DNA of 64,000 bases from Corynebacterium sp. Marseille-P3884 (GTDB lineage Bacteria > Actinomycetota > Actinomycetes > Mycobacteriales > Mycobacteriaceae): assembly GCF_017942225.1 (NCBI RefSeq), contig NZ_JAGKSD010000005.1:1-64000 (forward strand), given 5' to 3'. Within the stretch, counting starts at the first letter, position 1, and each line of letters opens with the position of its first letter. The position numbers and the translations under genes are program-made. A model generated the notes under the pieces. It was not told the DNA's origin. It searched no databases and saw nothing but the letters and a program-made list of their open reading frames with translations. Positions 26,114-34,160 of the stretch are shown here, one piece after another.

Positions 26114-27040
26114 ATGCCGCGACCCGCAGACCCGAGCCCGTACCTGGATTTCCCGCGCGACGCGTGGAGTCAACTCCGCGACACGATGCCCCAGGTGATC
26201 GACGAAGACGACCTGGAGCAGCTCCTCGGCATCGGCGAGAGCATGGGGCTCCAGGAGGTCGCCGAGATTTATTTGCCGTTGTCGCGTCTCATTCATCTGC
26301 AGATTCGCGCACGCCAGAAGCTGACAGCCGTGACGGAGACATTCCTCGGGGAGAACCCGGGGCACGTGCCGTTCATCATCGGTATCGCGGGCTCCGTCGC
26401 GGTGGGCAAGTCGACGACGGCGCGCGTGCTTCAGGCGCTGCTGCAAAGGTGGGATTCACACCCGCGCGTGGATCTCGTGACCACGGACGGTTTCCTACTT
26501 CCCGCCGCCGAGTTACGCGAGCGCAACCTGATGACGAGGAAGGGCTTTCCGGAGTCCTACAACCGACGCGACCTGCTGCGTTTCGTCACGGAGGTCAAGG
26601 CGGGGCGCGACAATGTCAAGGCGCCGGTCTATTCCCACGACGCCTACGACATCATTCCGGGCGAGTACCAGGTGGTGGATCACCCGGACATTCTCATTCT
26701 CGAGGGGCTCAACGTCCTCCAGACGGGCCCGACGCTCATGGTGTCGGATCTGTTCGATTTCTCGGTGTACGTGGACGCGAAGACGACGGACATCGAGAAG
26801 TGGTACATCGACCGCTTCATCAAGCTGAAGAACACGGCGTTCCGCGAGCCGGGCGCGCACTTCGCGCGGTTTGCCGACCTCACGGACGAGGCAGCTGCGG
26901 CGGAGGCACGTCGCATTTGGCAGACAATCAACCTGCCGAACCTCGTCGAGAATATTCAGCCGACGCGTGTGCGCGCCTCACTGGTCCTGTCGAAAGCAGC
27001 GGATCATTCAGTTCAGCGTGTGCGCATGCGCAAGCTTTAA
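26114..27040 (+). CDS. coaA: Type I pantothenate kinase
   Basis: A protein of 308 residues from the ATG at 26114 ([18 protein letters not shown]). The P-loop [17 protein letters not shown] and the pantothenate/CoA-site motifs [19 protein letters not shown] and SHDAYDI identify the bacterial type I enzyme. It phosphorylates pantothenate, the first step of CoA synthesis. CAACAAT lies 6 nt before this ATG and could be a weak -10; another ATG 9 nt upstream is in frame. It converges on the prenyltransferase gene. Confidence 0.96.
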   Translation: MPRPADPSPYLDFPRDAWSQLRDTMPQVIDEDDLEQLLGIGESMGLQEVAEIYLPLSRLIHLQIRARQKLTAVTETFLGENPGHVPFIIGIAGSVAVGKSTTARVLQALLQRWDSHPRVDLVTTDGFLLPAAELRERNLMTRKGFPESYNRRDLLRFVTEVKAGRDNVKAPVYSHDAYDIIPGEYQVVDHPDILILEGLNVLQTGPTLMVSDLFDFSVYVDAKTTDIEKWYIDRFIKLKNTAFREPGAHFARFADLTDEAAAAEARRIWQTINLPNLVENIQPTRVRASLVLSKAADHSVQRVRMRKL

Positions 27041-27059
27041 AAGCACGCTTGTCGACGCC

Positions 27060-27836
27060 CTACTTACCGAACCGGCGCGACCTCTGCGAGAAGTCGCGCA
27101 GCGCGCGCAGGAAGTCGATCTTGCGGAAGGCCGGCCAATACGTGTCGGTGAACCAGATCTCCGAATACGCCGACTGCCACAATAAGAAACCGGAAAGACG
27201 CTGTTCGCCAGAGGTGCGGATCACTAGATCGGGGTCCGGCTGGCCAGAGGTGTAAAGGTGTTCGGAGAGGGACTCGACGGAGACTTCGTCGGCAAGCTGC
27301 TGCGCGGGGACTCCCTCGGCGACTTTGGCTGTGATGAAGTTCTGCACGGCGTCGACAATTTCCTGGCGGCCGCCATAACCCACTGCGATATTGACGACGA
27401 TGCCGGTCTTGTCCTCCGTCGCTGCCGCCGCGGAACGCATCCGGTTAGCCACCTTTTCCGGCAGCAGGTTCAGATGCCCGACGAGGCGGATGCGCGCCTC
27501 GTATTCGTCACCCGACAGCTCGTCGACGACTCCCGAAATGATGTCGTATAGCAGCTGCACCTCTTCTGCCGTGCGGGAGAGATTCTCCGTGGACAGCAGA
27601 TAAATCGTGACGACATCGACCCCCATCTCCGCCGACCACTGCACCAACTCCCCGATCTTCGCCGCGCCGACGCGATGACCGTGGGAAATATCGGTGAACC
27701 CCGCCTCGCGCGCCCAACGACGGTTCCCGTCTGCCATGACGGCGATGTGTGCGGGGCGGCTAACGCTGTCGTCGAGAAGCTCGCGCTTCAGCCGCTTCTC
27801 ATAGAGCGGGTACAGGAGCCGGTCGAGCATAATCAC
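27060..27836 (-). CDS. uppS: cis-prenyltransferase (isoprenyl transferase, UppS/Z-FPP synthase type)
   Basis: About 258 residues. The signature HIAVMADGNRRWAREAG carries the catalytic Asp, followed by GHRVGAAKI, TIYLLSTENL and, near the C-terminus, DLVIRTSGEQRLSGFLLWQS and EIWFTDTYWPAF. The position next to coaA/glyA and mca matches mycobacterial Rv1086, the short-chain Z-farnesyl diphosphate synthase, so it may make Z-FPP rather than the full C50 chain. The GTG at 27836 is 7 nt after a minus-strand TAAGCT; GTG 27842 and ATG 27830 are alternative starts. Confidence 0.92.
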   Translation of the reverse strand: MIMLDRLLYPLYEKRLKRELLDDSVSRPAHIAVMADGNRRWAREAGFTDISHGHRVGAAKIGELVQWSAEMGVDVVTIYLLSTENLSRTAEEVQLLYDIISGVVDELSGDEYEARIRLVGHLNLLPEKVANRMRSAAAATEDKTGIVVNIAVGYGGRQEIVDAVQNFITAKVAEGVPAQQLADEVSVESLSEHLYTSGQPDPDLVIRTSGEQRLSGFLLWQSAYSEIWFTDTYWPAFRKIDFLRALRDFSQRSRRFGK

Positions 27837-27880
27837 GCGCACAAGCTTACTCTGCGAAGCCGGTTAGGCGGGTGGCGAAA

Positions 27881-28192
27881 CTAGAAGAACGACTTCTTGC
27901 GGCGGTCCAGAAGCCCCTCAGCTTCCATCGCCTCGTCGACCGCCTTCTCGTCGAAGACGTCCAAGCCGCGCTCCTCCGCGAAGCGCTTGCGGCGGTTGAA
28001 GCGCGAGTGGCGGCGGTGAAACGCCCATCCGAGAAGCAGGATGACCACCATCATGCTCACCACGATGAGCGCACCGATCGGCTCCGCCTTGCCGAACTCC
28101 GGGCCGACCGGAGCGTCCTTATTCATCTGCTGCGCGAGCACTGTCACCGTGCCTGTCAGCGAGCCTGTCAGAGCGTCGGTCCCCATCATCAT
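27881..28192 (-). CDS. Small single-pass membrane protein (Rv1083-like position)
   Basis: A protein of 103 residues with one membrane helix (about 40-58, IGALIVVSMMVVILLLGWAF) and a long basic, then acidic, cytoplasmic tail (HRRHSRFNRRKRF ... DRRKKSFF). Its ATG overlaps the mca stop by 4 bases (ATGA), so it is co-translated with mca. Position and layout match mycobacterial Rv1083. Function unknown. Confidence 0.8.
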   Translation of the reverse strand: MMMGTDALTGSLTGTVTVLAQQMNKDAPVGPEFGKAEPIGALIVVSMMVVILLLGWAFHRRHSRFNRRKRFAEERGLDVFDEKAVDEAMEAEGLLDRRKKSFF

Positions 28193-29058
28193 TCTCCTTC
28201 AATCCCGGCGAACAGGTCCGTTTCCGGCAGCGAGGTCTGCACGCGGGTTTGCGCGAGCTCGAACTCCTCGGTTGGCCAGACCTCTTTTTGCACGTCGACG
28301 GGGCTGGCGAGGAACGCACCAGCCGGGTCAATCTGGGTCGCATGCGCCGTGAGCGCTTCAGCGCGGTTGCTGAAATAGTCGCCGCACTCCACCTGGGTCG
28401 TCACGCGCTGCATGATGTCGGACGCGTTGGCCTCCCAGCGTTTGAGCATCGGCTCGTAGGGGCTGGGCTTGCCGTCGGCGACGAGGCGGTCGTGAAGCAG
28501 GCGCATGCGCTGGGCGACGAAGCCGTGGCTGTAGTAGAGCTTCAACGGAGTCCACGGTTCACCGAGCTCCGGTGCGAAGTCCGGGTTGCCGGCTTCCTCC
28601 CACGCGATCATGGAGATTTTGTGCACCATGATGTGGTCCGGGTGCGGATAACCACCGTTCTCGTCGTAAGTAATGATCACGTGCGGGCGGAACTCCCGGA
28701 TCTTGCCCACCACGACCTTCGCTACTTCGACGGGGTCTTCGAGTGCGAAACAGCCCTCCGGCAGCGGCGGCAGCGGGTCGCCTTCCGGCAGGCCGGAATC
28801 CTCGTACCCGAGCCACTCGTGCTCGATGCCCAGCGCAGCAGCAGCCGTCGCCATTTCCTCGCGGCGGATCTCCGTCATCCGCTCAATGACTCCGGGCCGG
28901 TCCATCGCCGGATTGAGAATGTCGCCCCGTTGCCCGCCGGTGCAGGTCAGCACCTTGACGCGGTTGCCCTCGTGGGCGTATTTCGCCATCGTCGCCGCGC
29001 CTTTACTGGACTCGTCGTCCGGGTGCGCGTGAATGGCCAGCAAACGGTATCCCGTCAC
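28189..29058 (-). CDS. mca: Mycothiol S-conjugate amidase
   Basis: A protein of 289 residues of the LmbE/PIG-L zinc hydrolase family: AIHAHPDDESSKGAATMA (metal site AHPDDE) and YPHPDHIMVH (second metal His). It cleaves mycothiol S-conjugates to mercapturic acids for export, a detoxification step of mycothiol-producing actinomycetes. That substrate is inferred from the family and from synteny with Rv1082. A GTG start (VTGYRLLAIHAHPDD) is used. It is the first gene of a two-gene operon. Confidence 0.94.
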   Translation of the reverse strand: MTGYRLLAIHAHPDDESSKGAATMAKYAHEGNRVKVLTCTGGQRGDILNPAMDRPGVIERMTEIRREEMATAAAALGIEHEWLGYEDSGLPEGDPLPPLPEGCFALEDPVEVAKVVVGKIREFRPHVIITYDENGGYPHPDHIMVHKISMIAWEEAGNPDFAPELGEPWTPLKLYYSHGFVAQRMRLLHDRLVADGKPSPYEPMLKRWEANASDIMQRVTTQVECGDYFSNRAEALTAHATQIDPAGAFLASPVDVQKEVWPTEEFELAQTRVQTSLPETDLFAGIEGE

Positions 29059-29139
29059 TTAGTGTTCCACCTCTACTTGGGGTTAAGGTTGATCGCGAGA
29101 CAAGTTTAGTACCTCACCTCATCAGAAAGAGAACCCTCA

Positions 29140-29622
29140 GTGGCTGAGCCCGATTCCTCGTCCGCCACAACCCCGGACGACACCCGCGCCCGCTACGGCA
29201 GCGCCTCCGAGAAGTCCGCGCCGTCCATCACTGCGGGACGCATCATCGCGGTCATTAGCGTGCTGTTCGTCGTGCTCATCGTGGTTTTCGCTGGCCGCTA
29301 CATCATGCAGCGCCGCGCCGAACCGATCACAGCGAACCTCGTCGCGCATGAGCGTATCGACGAATCCACCTCCCGCGTCTGGTTCGACGTGTCCCGCAAT
29401 GACCCTGCTGTTCCCGGCTACTGCATCATTACTTCCCTGAACTACGAGCACGCCGAGATCGGTCGCCGCGACATCGTCATCCCCGCCGGCGGAGAGAAAG
29501 AGATGCGCAAGTACGTCGACATTCCCGTCCGCGATGTCCCCGTCTCAGGAGGCGTGTACGGATGCTCCACCACGATCCCGTCATTCCTCGACGCTGATAC
29601 GGAATTCGTGGAGGCGAGGTAG
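29140..29622 (+). CDS. DUF4307 domain-containing membrane protein
   Basis: A protein of 160 residues with a GTG start (AAAGAGAAC upstream). A disordered N-terminus precedes one membrane helix (about 44-63: IIAVISVLFVVLIVVFAG); the outer domain contains FDVSRNDPAVPGYCIITSLN and GVYGCSTTIPSF with two Cys that could pair. It matches mycobacterial Rv1081c between mca and greA. A CGTCGATAAGC site lies 3 bp after the stop. Function unknown. Confidence 0.87.
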   Translation: MAEPDSSSATTPDDTRARYGSASEKSAPSITAGRIIAVISVLFVVLIVVFAGRYIMQRRAEPITANLVAHERIDESTSRVWFDVSRNDPAVPGYCIITSLNYEHAEIGRRDIVIPAGGEKEMRKYVDIPVRDVPVSGGVYGCSTTIPSFLDADTEFVEAR

Positions 29623-29625
29623 GAG

Positions 29626-29637
29626 GCGTCGATAAGC
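29626..29637 (+). repeat. CGTCGATAAGC site 8 (intergenic, after DUF4307 gene)
   Basis: GCGTCGATAAGC beginning 3 bp after the DUF4307 stop, 65 bp before greA. Confidence 0.9.
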
Positions 29638-29701
29638 GATGCTCATGTTAATATCCGAACGAATAAGCAACCGACCGTGAGGAAACGAGGGTCCGAACTC
29701 C

Positions 29702-30223
29702 ATGGCTGACAAGCAGCAGCAGTACATCACCCCGGAAATGAAGGCCAAGCTCGAGGCCGAGCTGCAGCAGCTCATCGACAACCGCCCGGTGATCGCCGCC
29801 GAAATCAACGAGCGCCGCGAAGAAGGCGACCTCAAGGAGAACGCCGGCTACGACGCCGCCCGCGAGCAGCAGGACCAGGAAGAAGCCCGCATCAAGCAGA
29901 TCTCCGAGCTGCTGGCTAATTCCACCACTGAGCGCGCAGGTGTCGTCGACGGCATGGCTGTCGTCGGCTCCGTCGTCCACGTCTACTACAACGGCGACAA
30001 GGACGATAAGGAGACCTTCCTCATCGGCACCCGCGCCGCGTCGACCGACAACAAGGACCTGGAGACCTACTCCGAGCAGTCCCCTCTCGGCGCCGCCGTT
30101 CTCGGTGCCACCGAAGGCGAAACCCGCACCTACACCGCACCGAACGGCCGCGAGATTTCCGTCACCATCGAATCCGCGAACCCGTATGATTCGGTTAAGG
30201 CCAAGACCCCGCGCGCGAAATAG
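29702..30223 (+). CDS. greA: Transcription elongation factor GreA
   Basis: A protein of 173 residues. N-terminal coiled coil (about 10-85) with the tip DLKENAGYDAAREQQ, whose acidic residues activate RNA cleavage by stalled polymerase, then the C-terminal FKBP-like domain ending SPLGAAVLGATEGETRTY. GAGGAAACGAGG lies upstream of the ATG, and TAATAT (29648-29653) is a good -10 candidate. Confidence 0.96.
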   Translation: MADKQQQYITPEMKAKLEAELQQLIDNRPVIAAEINERREEGDLKENAGYDAAREQQDQEEARIKQISELLANSTTERAGVVDGMAVVGSVVHVYYNGDKDDKETFLIGTRAASTDNKDLETYSEQSPLGAAVLGATEGETRTYTAPNGREISVTIESANPYDSVKAKTPRAK

Positions 30224-30285
30224 AACGCCCGCACAGAAGCATTTCATCGCGTTTCGACGCACTCGTTAAGGATAAGGACCCCGCA

Positions 30286-30642
30286 GTGACTTCCCGCTTT
30301 TCCCGCACAGTTGCCGCCCTCGCTCTCGCCGCCACCACCGCCTTTGCTGTGACCGCGTGCTCCCCGCCGCACCAGAAGGATTCGGATCAGAAGGTCGACA
30401 CCGCCACCAGCCAGGACCCTGATTCCCTGCCGAGCGCTGGCCAGTCCTCCGCGACCGGCACGGCTACCACCACCGCAACCGCCACCGAGGTAGCTACCGA
30501 GACCGAGACGGAAACTGCGACCTCCTCTGTGGCAGTGGACGCCACCGACGCCACTGCGACCGATGCAGCAGTCACCGACGCTGGCGAGCCGGACGTCGTC
30601 GAGCCGGGTGAGCCTACCGAGGCCACACCCGCGCAGCTTTAG
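30286..30642 (+). CDS. Small Thr/Ala-rich lipoprotein
   Basis: A protein of 118 residues with a GTG start. Signal peptide and lipobox FAVTAC put the lipidated Cys at about 25. The rest is low complexity, made of Thr, Ala, Glu, Asp and Ser (TATTTATATEVATETE), without a recognisable domain; it may be a wall-spanning spacer. AAGGA lies upstream. It is 62 bp after greA and may be read through from it. Could be a degenerate or fast-evolving surface protein. Confidence 0.7.
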   Translation: MTSRFSRTVAALALAATTAFAVTACSPPHQKDSDQKVDTATSQDPDSLPSAGQSSATGTATTTATATEVATETETETATSSVAVDATDATATDAAVTDAGEPDVVEPGEPTEATPAQL

Positions 30643-30696
30643 TCCCACCTCGCCCACGTACTTCTACTAGGGCGCGCCGAACTGGCCGTGGACATG

Positions 30697-30722
30697 CCTG
30701 ATTCACGCAATAAGCGTGGTCA
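30697..30722. terminator. Candidate bidirectional hairpin between convergent genes
   Basis: CTGATTCACGC and GCGTGGTCAG form an imperfect stem with a 5-nt loop between the lipoprotein and HNH genes. No clear T-run, so evidence is modest. Confidence 0.35.
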
Positions 30723-30744
30723 GATCTTGTCTGCGGCCTTTTCG

Positions 30745-31815
30745 CTATTTCCCGAACAGTAGGTGCATGGCACCGTATTGGTGTGTGCTGTTCGGTACTG
30801 GTGTTCCGCGCGGTGAAACCCATGTCGGTGTCCCATCGCGCACCTGTATTCGACCCCTGTTTGTCCGGTCGGGGGCATCGTCGTTGGTGCGGTTGTGATA
30901 CCTGCACAACACCGACAGGTTGTTCATATTCGTCTGTCCACCCCGGGCCCAGGGTTCGATGTGGTGGACCTCGCAGTTATCAGCAGCATGCCGACAATCC
31001 GGTACAGGACACGTCGTCAGTGTTGCCCGAGCGAGATCACGTTGTTTCTTATTAGCGAACCGTTTCGTGCTGTACAGGTTCACCGGGCCTGCCTGTGGGT
31101 GAAAGAGTGCGACTTCCAAGTCGGACCCGTGGAACCGAGTGAGGTACTCCGCACCAGTCATCGTGGTGCCGTCCGACAACCCCAGGATGGTGTCATCGCC
31201 TTGGCCGCCGAGGATCGAGATGTAATCCGGCAGCGGGATCTGAACCAACGGGCGTGGAACAGCATCAGCAACAGCCCCATCCTTGTGAAGCAGGTCATGA
31301 AATGCCTCATACATCTGCGGGCCCTCAGGACGGTTGGCGTCGAGTTTTTGGCGCAGGGCGTACTCAAGAGCAGCGATATCCCGCGCATCACCAGTAGCAC
31401 TGAAGGTGCGCTTGCCTTTCCTAGGTTTACCGAACCGCACTGATGACTCAGGTGCCGGCGTATCCACCTCGGGGACGATGTCTTTCGCGCGGCGTTTCAA
31501 CGTCTCGTAGTTCCCACGCACAGACAGCAACGCGAGGCGGATCTTCCACTTTTCTTTCTCGGTACCCAACGGGCGGACTTGCTGCTCGATGAACAGGATC
31601 TGGTCCAGTGATTTACCGGTTTCGCGGGCGATGCGTACTGCGTGGGCTTGCTTGCGGGTGGAGCGGGTTGCGCCGAAGTAGGTCTCGTGGGCTTTTTCCC
31701 ACTCAATGTAGGTGGTGGGTTTGACGCCGGCAGCCTGAGCAGCCTGACGGTCGAAACCGGCCAGGATGTCCATGGGGCTGCCGAGTGTTGTTAGAAACGC
31801 GTCAAAATCGTTCAC
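30745..31815 (-). CDS. HNH endonuclease with DUF222-type N-terminus
   Basis: A protein of 356 residues from the GTG at 31815 (VNDFDAFLTTLG). The HNH motif is complete: CPVPDCRHAADNCEVHHIEP, ARGGQTNMNNLSVLCRYHN, with two CxxC-like zinc positions. The N-terminal part matches the DUF222/13E12-type proteins found in many copies in actinomycetes; their role is unknown, perhaps mobile or phage-derived nucleases. TAACGT on the minus strand, 7 nt before the GTG, indicates a leaderless start, so the frame upstream to 31962 is not coding. Confidence 0.9.
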   Translation of the reverse strand: MNDFDAFLTTLGSPMDILAGFDRQAAQAAGVKPTTYIEWEKAHETYFGATRSTRKQAHAVRIARETGKSLDQILFIEQQVRPLGTEKEKWKIRLALLSVRGNYETLKRRAKDIVPEVDTPAPESSVRFGKPRKGKRTFSATGDARDIAALEYALRQKLDANRPEGPQMYEAFHDLLHKDGAVADAVPRPLVQIPLPDYISILGGQGDDTILGLSDGTTMTGAEYLTRFHGSDLEVALFHPQAGPVNLYSTKRFANKKQRDLARATLTTCPVPDCRHAADNCEVHHIEPWARGGQTNMNNLSVLCRYHNRTNDDAPDRTNRGRIQVRDGTPTWVSPRGTPVPNSTHQYGAMHLLFGK

Positions 31816-31822
31816 AGCACAA

Positions 31823-31828
31823 ACGTTA
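31823..31828 (-). promoter_or_regulatory. -10 box of the HNH gene
   Basis: TAACGT on the minus strand, 7 nt before the GTG at 31815. Confidence 0.5.
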
Positions 31829-31858
31829 AACCGCGCGCAACCCGAGATCCACCAAACG

Positions 31859-31878
31859 ATGTCTACTTCAGTAGACAT
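31859..31878. promoter_or_regulatory. 20-bp palindrome upstream of the HNH promoter
   Basis: ATGTCTACT-TC-AGTAGACAT, two perfect 9-bp arms, centred about 53 bp before the start codon, just upstream of the -35 region. Probable operator; the regulator is unknown. Confidence 0.5.
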
Positions 31879-31931
31879 TGCCCAAACGAGCAGGTCACAA
31901 GGGGTGAAAACGGGCAAAAGCAGGGCGGGAA

Positions 31932-31943
31932 GCGTCGATAAGC
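31932..31943 (+). repeat. CGTCGATAAGC site 9 (intergenic)
   Basis: GCGTCGATAAGC between the HNH palindrome and the terminator of the YccA-like gene. Confidence 0.9.
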
Positions 31944-31947
31944 ATGC

Positions 31948-31980
31948 AAAAAAGCGGCCCACGCGTAAAGCGCGAGCCGC
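31948..31980 (-). terminator. Terminator of the YccA-like gene
   Basis: On the minus strand, a GCGGC/GCCGC-bounded GC-rich stem with inner CGCG pairing is followed by six T. It lies 22 bp past the stop. Confidence 0.75.
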
Positions 31981-32001
31981 GGAAACCGCCTCGGGTGAGG
32001 A

Positions 32002-32874
32002 CTAATCCCTGAAGTAGGACAGCAGGCGGAGGATCTCGGTGTAGAGCCAGACCAAGGTCACTGCCAGGCCGAGCGCCACGCCCCATGCCATCTTGGCGGG
32101 CGCACCGGAGCGAACGAGCTTGTCGGCGGTGTCGAAATCGGACAGGAAGCTCAGGGCACCGATCACAATGCAAACAATGGAGAAGCCGATCGCGATCGGG
32201 CCACCGTCACGCAGCGGGGAGATACCGGTGAAGATGAACATCAACAGGTTGCCGAAGGCCAGCACGACGACGGCGAAGATGCAGCCCGTGATGATGCGCG
32301 TGAACTTCGGGGTGACGCGGATAGCGCCAGTCTTGTAAACGAAGAGCATGCCGCCGAAGATGCCGAAGGTGCCCAGGATCGCCTGGAAGATGATGTTCGC
32401 GGCTAAACCGTCGTCGGTGAAGCCGGCAATGACCATGGAGAAGCCGCCGACGAACAAGCCCTCGAACGCGGCGTAAATCAGGGTCACTGCCGCAGAACCG
32501 TACTTCTTGCCGAATGCGTGGACCAAGACAGTGATGAAAGCGCCGATCGCACCGATGAAGGTCAGCGCCATCGTGATGACCGGGTTAACAAAACCCAGGC
32601 CGAAGTTGATCACTGCGAATGCGACGATCACGGCGAGGGTGATGCCGGTCTTGCTCACGATGTCGTCGACCGTGATGGGGCGCTCAGCAGGTGCGCCGTA
32701 GCCCTGCTGCTGGCCGTAGCCCTGCGGTTGGCCATATCCCTGCGGCTGGCCGTAGCCGAAGCCCGGTGCCTGGCCGTACGGGGACTGCTGCGGGTAGCCG
32801 GCCTGGGGCTGGGCGTACCCGGTGTTATTTTGGGCCTGCGGGAGGCGCGTCAGGACGGGGTTGTTGGATTTCAC
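32002..32874 (-). CDS. Bax inhibitor-1/YccA family membrane protein
   Basis: A protein of 290 residues from the GTG at 32874 ([17 protein letters not shown]), with AAAGGAA 11 nt upstream. The N-terminal 60 residues are Gly/Gln/Pro/Tyr-rich repeats ([15 protein letters not shown]), a likely disordered cytoplasmic tail. Seven membrane helices follow, with the UPF0005 pattern ([13 protein letters not shown] ... [18 protein letters not shown] ... [13 protein letters not shown]). The acidic pair in SDFD and the C-terminal region fit pH-gated ion leak channels of this family; the role in bacteria is uncertain. Confidence 0.9.
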   Translation of the reverse strand: MKSNNPVLTRLPQAQNNTGYAQPQAGYPQQSPYGQAPGFGYGQPQGYGQPQGYGQQQGYGAPAERPITVDDIVSKTGITLAVIVAFAVINFGLGFVNPVITMALTFIGAIGAFITVLVHAFGKKYGSAAVTLIYAAFEGLFVGGFSMVIAGFTDDGLAANIIFQAILGTFGIFGGMLFVYKTGAIRVTPKFTRIITGCIFAVVVLAFGNLLMFIFTGISPLRDGGPIAIGFSIVCIVIGALSFLSDFDTADKLVRSGAPAKMAWGVALGLAVTLVWLYTEILRLLSYFRD

Positions 32875-33017
32875 GCTTCTCGAGTTCCTTTCGTTTTTCG
32901 CCGTGTGCGCGTGGTCGGTCACGGTGTTGTTCACGATCTCCAAGCGCTGGTCGAATCGATCACCGATCATACTGTTCAACGCATCGTCTTGTTGTTTCGT
33001 TCCCGCGCGCGTCAAAA

Positions 33018-33023
33018 TAGTAT
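33018..33023 (+). promoter_or_regulatory. -10 box of the SUFU-like gene
   Basis: TAGTAT, 6 nt before the ATG at 33030; leaderless geometry. Confidence 0.5.
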
Positions 33024-33029
33024 GAGGGC

Positions 33030-34022
33030 ATGGGCATAAGGTGGGGTTTTCTCGGGCGCGCGGCGAAGCCGACGGGCGGGGATTATCTGCTCGCGCACTT
33101 AGAAAGCGTCGCAGGTCAACCGCCGGTTGAGGTCCACGGGGAGTTGACGTTCACGGACGAGATCGCGGTGCTCGTGTATCGGCTTGAGGAGCCGTTGCCG
33201 CATTATTTGTTCGTGACGTACGGGTTGTCGGGCACGCGTTCGTCGGCGCCCGTTGCGGGGACGCAAGGTGAGTTGACGCTGCGCACGCCGGCTGTCGCGG
33301 AGGGGGCGCCGGATCGGTGGCCCGTCGATAGGCTGCGGCGGCTTGCGCGTTACCGCCGCGCGTCGGGCAACCCGATCGAGCCAGGCCATTACATGGATCT
33401 GCGCGCGCCGGTGTGCGAGGGTTCGTCGCTGACGGGCTTCATTTTCGTCGCGGATCCGATCGTTCCGCTGCTCAGCGCGCCGACGGGCCGGGTTCGCTTC
33501 ATCGACGCGGTGCCCGTCACCGAAGACGAGCTCGATGCGGCTCTGCGGTGGGACCCGCTGAAATTCGCAGGTTTGCTCGGCGAGAGGTTACCGCTCGGCA
33601 TCGGTCCACACGACCGCGCTTCATCGCTTATCGACGCCACCTTTGCCCACCCCCTTACCTCCCTCACCAAGAGGGACGGCTCCTCCATCGCGGCGGTGTC
33701 CTCGAGCTATTTCACCGTCGACGCATCGGGGCGCATCGACCTGACCACCCACACCGCGGTACATCTGCTCCGGGCCATGACGTGGCGGTTAGCGTACGAA
33801 CGCCCCTTCGCTGTCGTCGGCGATGACGCGTGGGCACGGTTCGTTCCCGCTCACTCCCCCGGCGTCGCATACGGCGACGATCCTGACTCCGGCCCGCACC
33901 TGACGGTCAGCGTCGACCGGACGCTGCGCCACGAATTCCTGGCGGTCCTCGACACTGCCCCCGGCTCGTACCGCCTGACGACTGCGCCGCTAACACTTCA
34001 CGTCATTGACCCGGCGCGCTGA
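33030..34022 (+). CDS. Suppressor-of-fused (SUFU) domain-like protein
   Basis: A protein of 330 residues without signal peptide or membrane helix. Residues about 50-190 follow the bacterial SUFU pattern ([76 protein letters not shown]). The C-terminal half (about 195-330) is unassigned. In bacteria SUFU domains occur in immunity proteins of polymorphic toxins, but no toxin gene is adjacent, so the role is open. Confidence 0.65.
   Translation: MGIRWGFLGRAAKPTGGDYLLAHLESVAGQPPVEVHGELTFTDEIAVLVYRLEEPLPHYLFVTYGLSGTRSSAPVAGTQGELTLRTPAVAEGAPDRWPVDRLRRLARYRRASGNPIEPGHYMDLRAPVCEGSSLTGFIFVADPIVPLLSAPTGRVRFIDAVPVTEDELDAALRWDPLKFAGLLGERLPLGIGPHDRASSLIDATFAHPLTSLTKRDGSSIAAVSSSYFTVDASGRIDLTTHTAVHLLRAMTWRLAYERPFAVVGDDAWARFVPAHSPGVAYGDDPDSGPHLTVSVDRTLRHEFLAVLDTAPGSYRLTTAPLTLHVIDPAR
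33626..33637 (-). repeat. CGTCGATAAGC site 10 (in SUFU-like gene)
   Basis: Plus strand GCTTATCGACGC; read ctt-atc-gac in SSLIDATFA. Confidence 0.9.
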
Positions 34023-34031
34023 AAGAAATCG

Positions 34032-34105
34032 TGCCCCCACAGGGACTCGAACCCTGACTGAATCGATTTTAAGTCGACTGCCTCTGCCAATTGGGCTATA
34101 GGGGC
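34032..34105 (-). tRNA. tRNA with UAA anticodon (nominally Leu), class I body
   Basis: The 74-nt minus-strand sequence folds as a full cloverleaf: acceptor GCCCCTA/TGGGGGC, D-arm GCC/GGC with GG in the loop, anticodon stem GTCGA/TCGAT, loop CTTAAAA, variable loop of only 5 nt (TCAGT), T-arm CAGGG-TTCGAGT-CCCTG, discriminator A. The anticodon is UAA, reading UUA (Leu). Bacterial tRNA-Leu normally has a long variable arm, which is missing here. No CCA is encoded. Confidence 0.85.
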
Positions 34106-34145
34106 GTAATGGTCAATGAGTGTACGTCACTGCCCCGCGCGTCCA

Positions 34146-34151
34146 TATAAT
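34146..34151 (+). promoter_or_regulatory. Consensus -10 box of the CPBP protease gene
   Basis: A perfect TATAAT, 9 nt before the ATG at 34161; leader of a few nucleotides at most. Confidence 0.6.
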
Positions 34152-34160
34152 TGCTCCATC

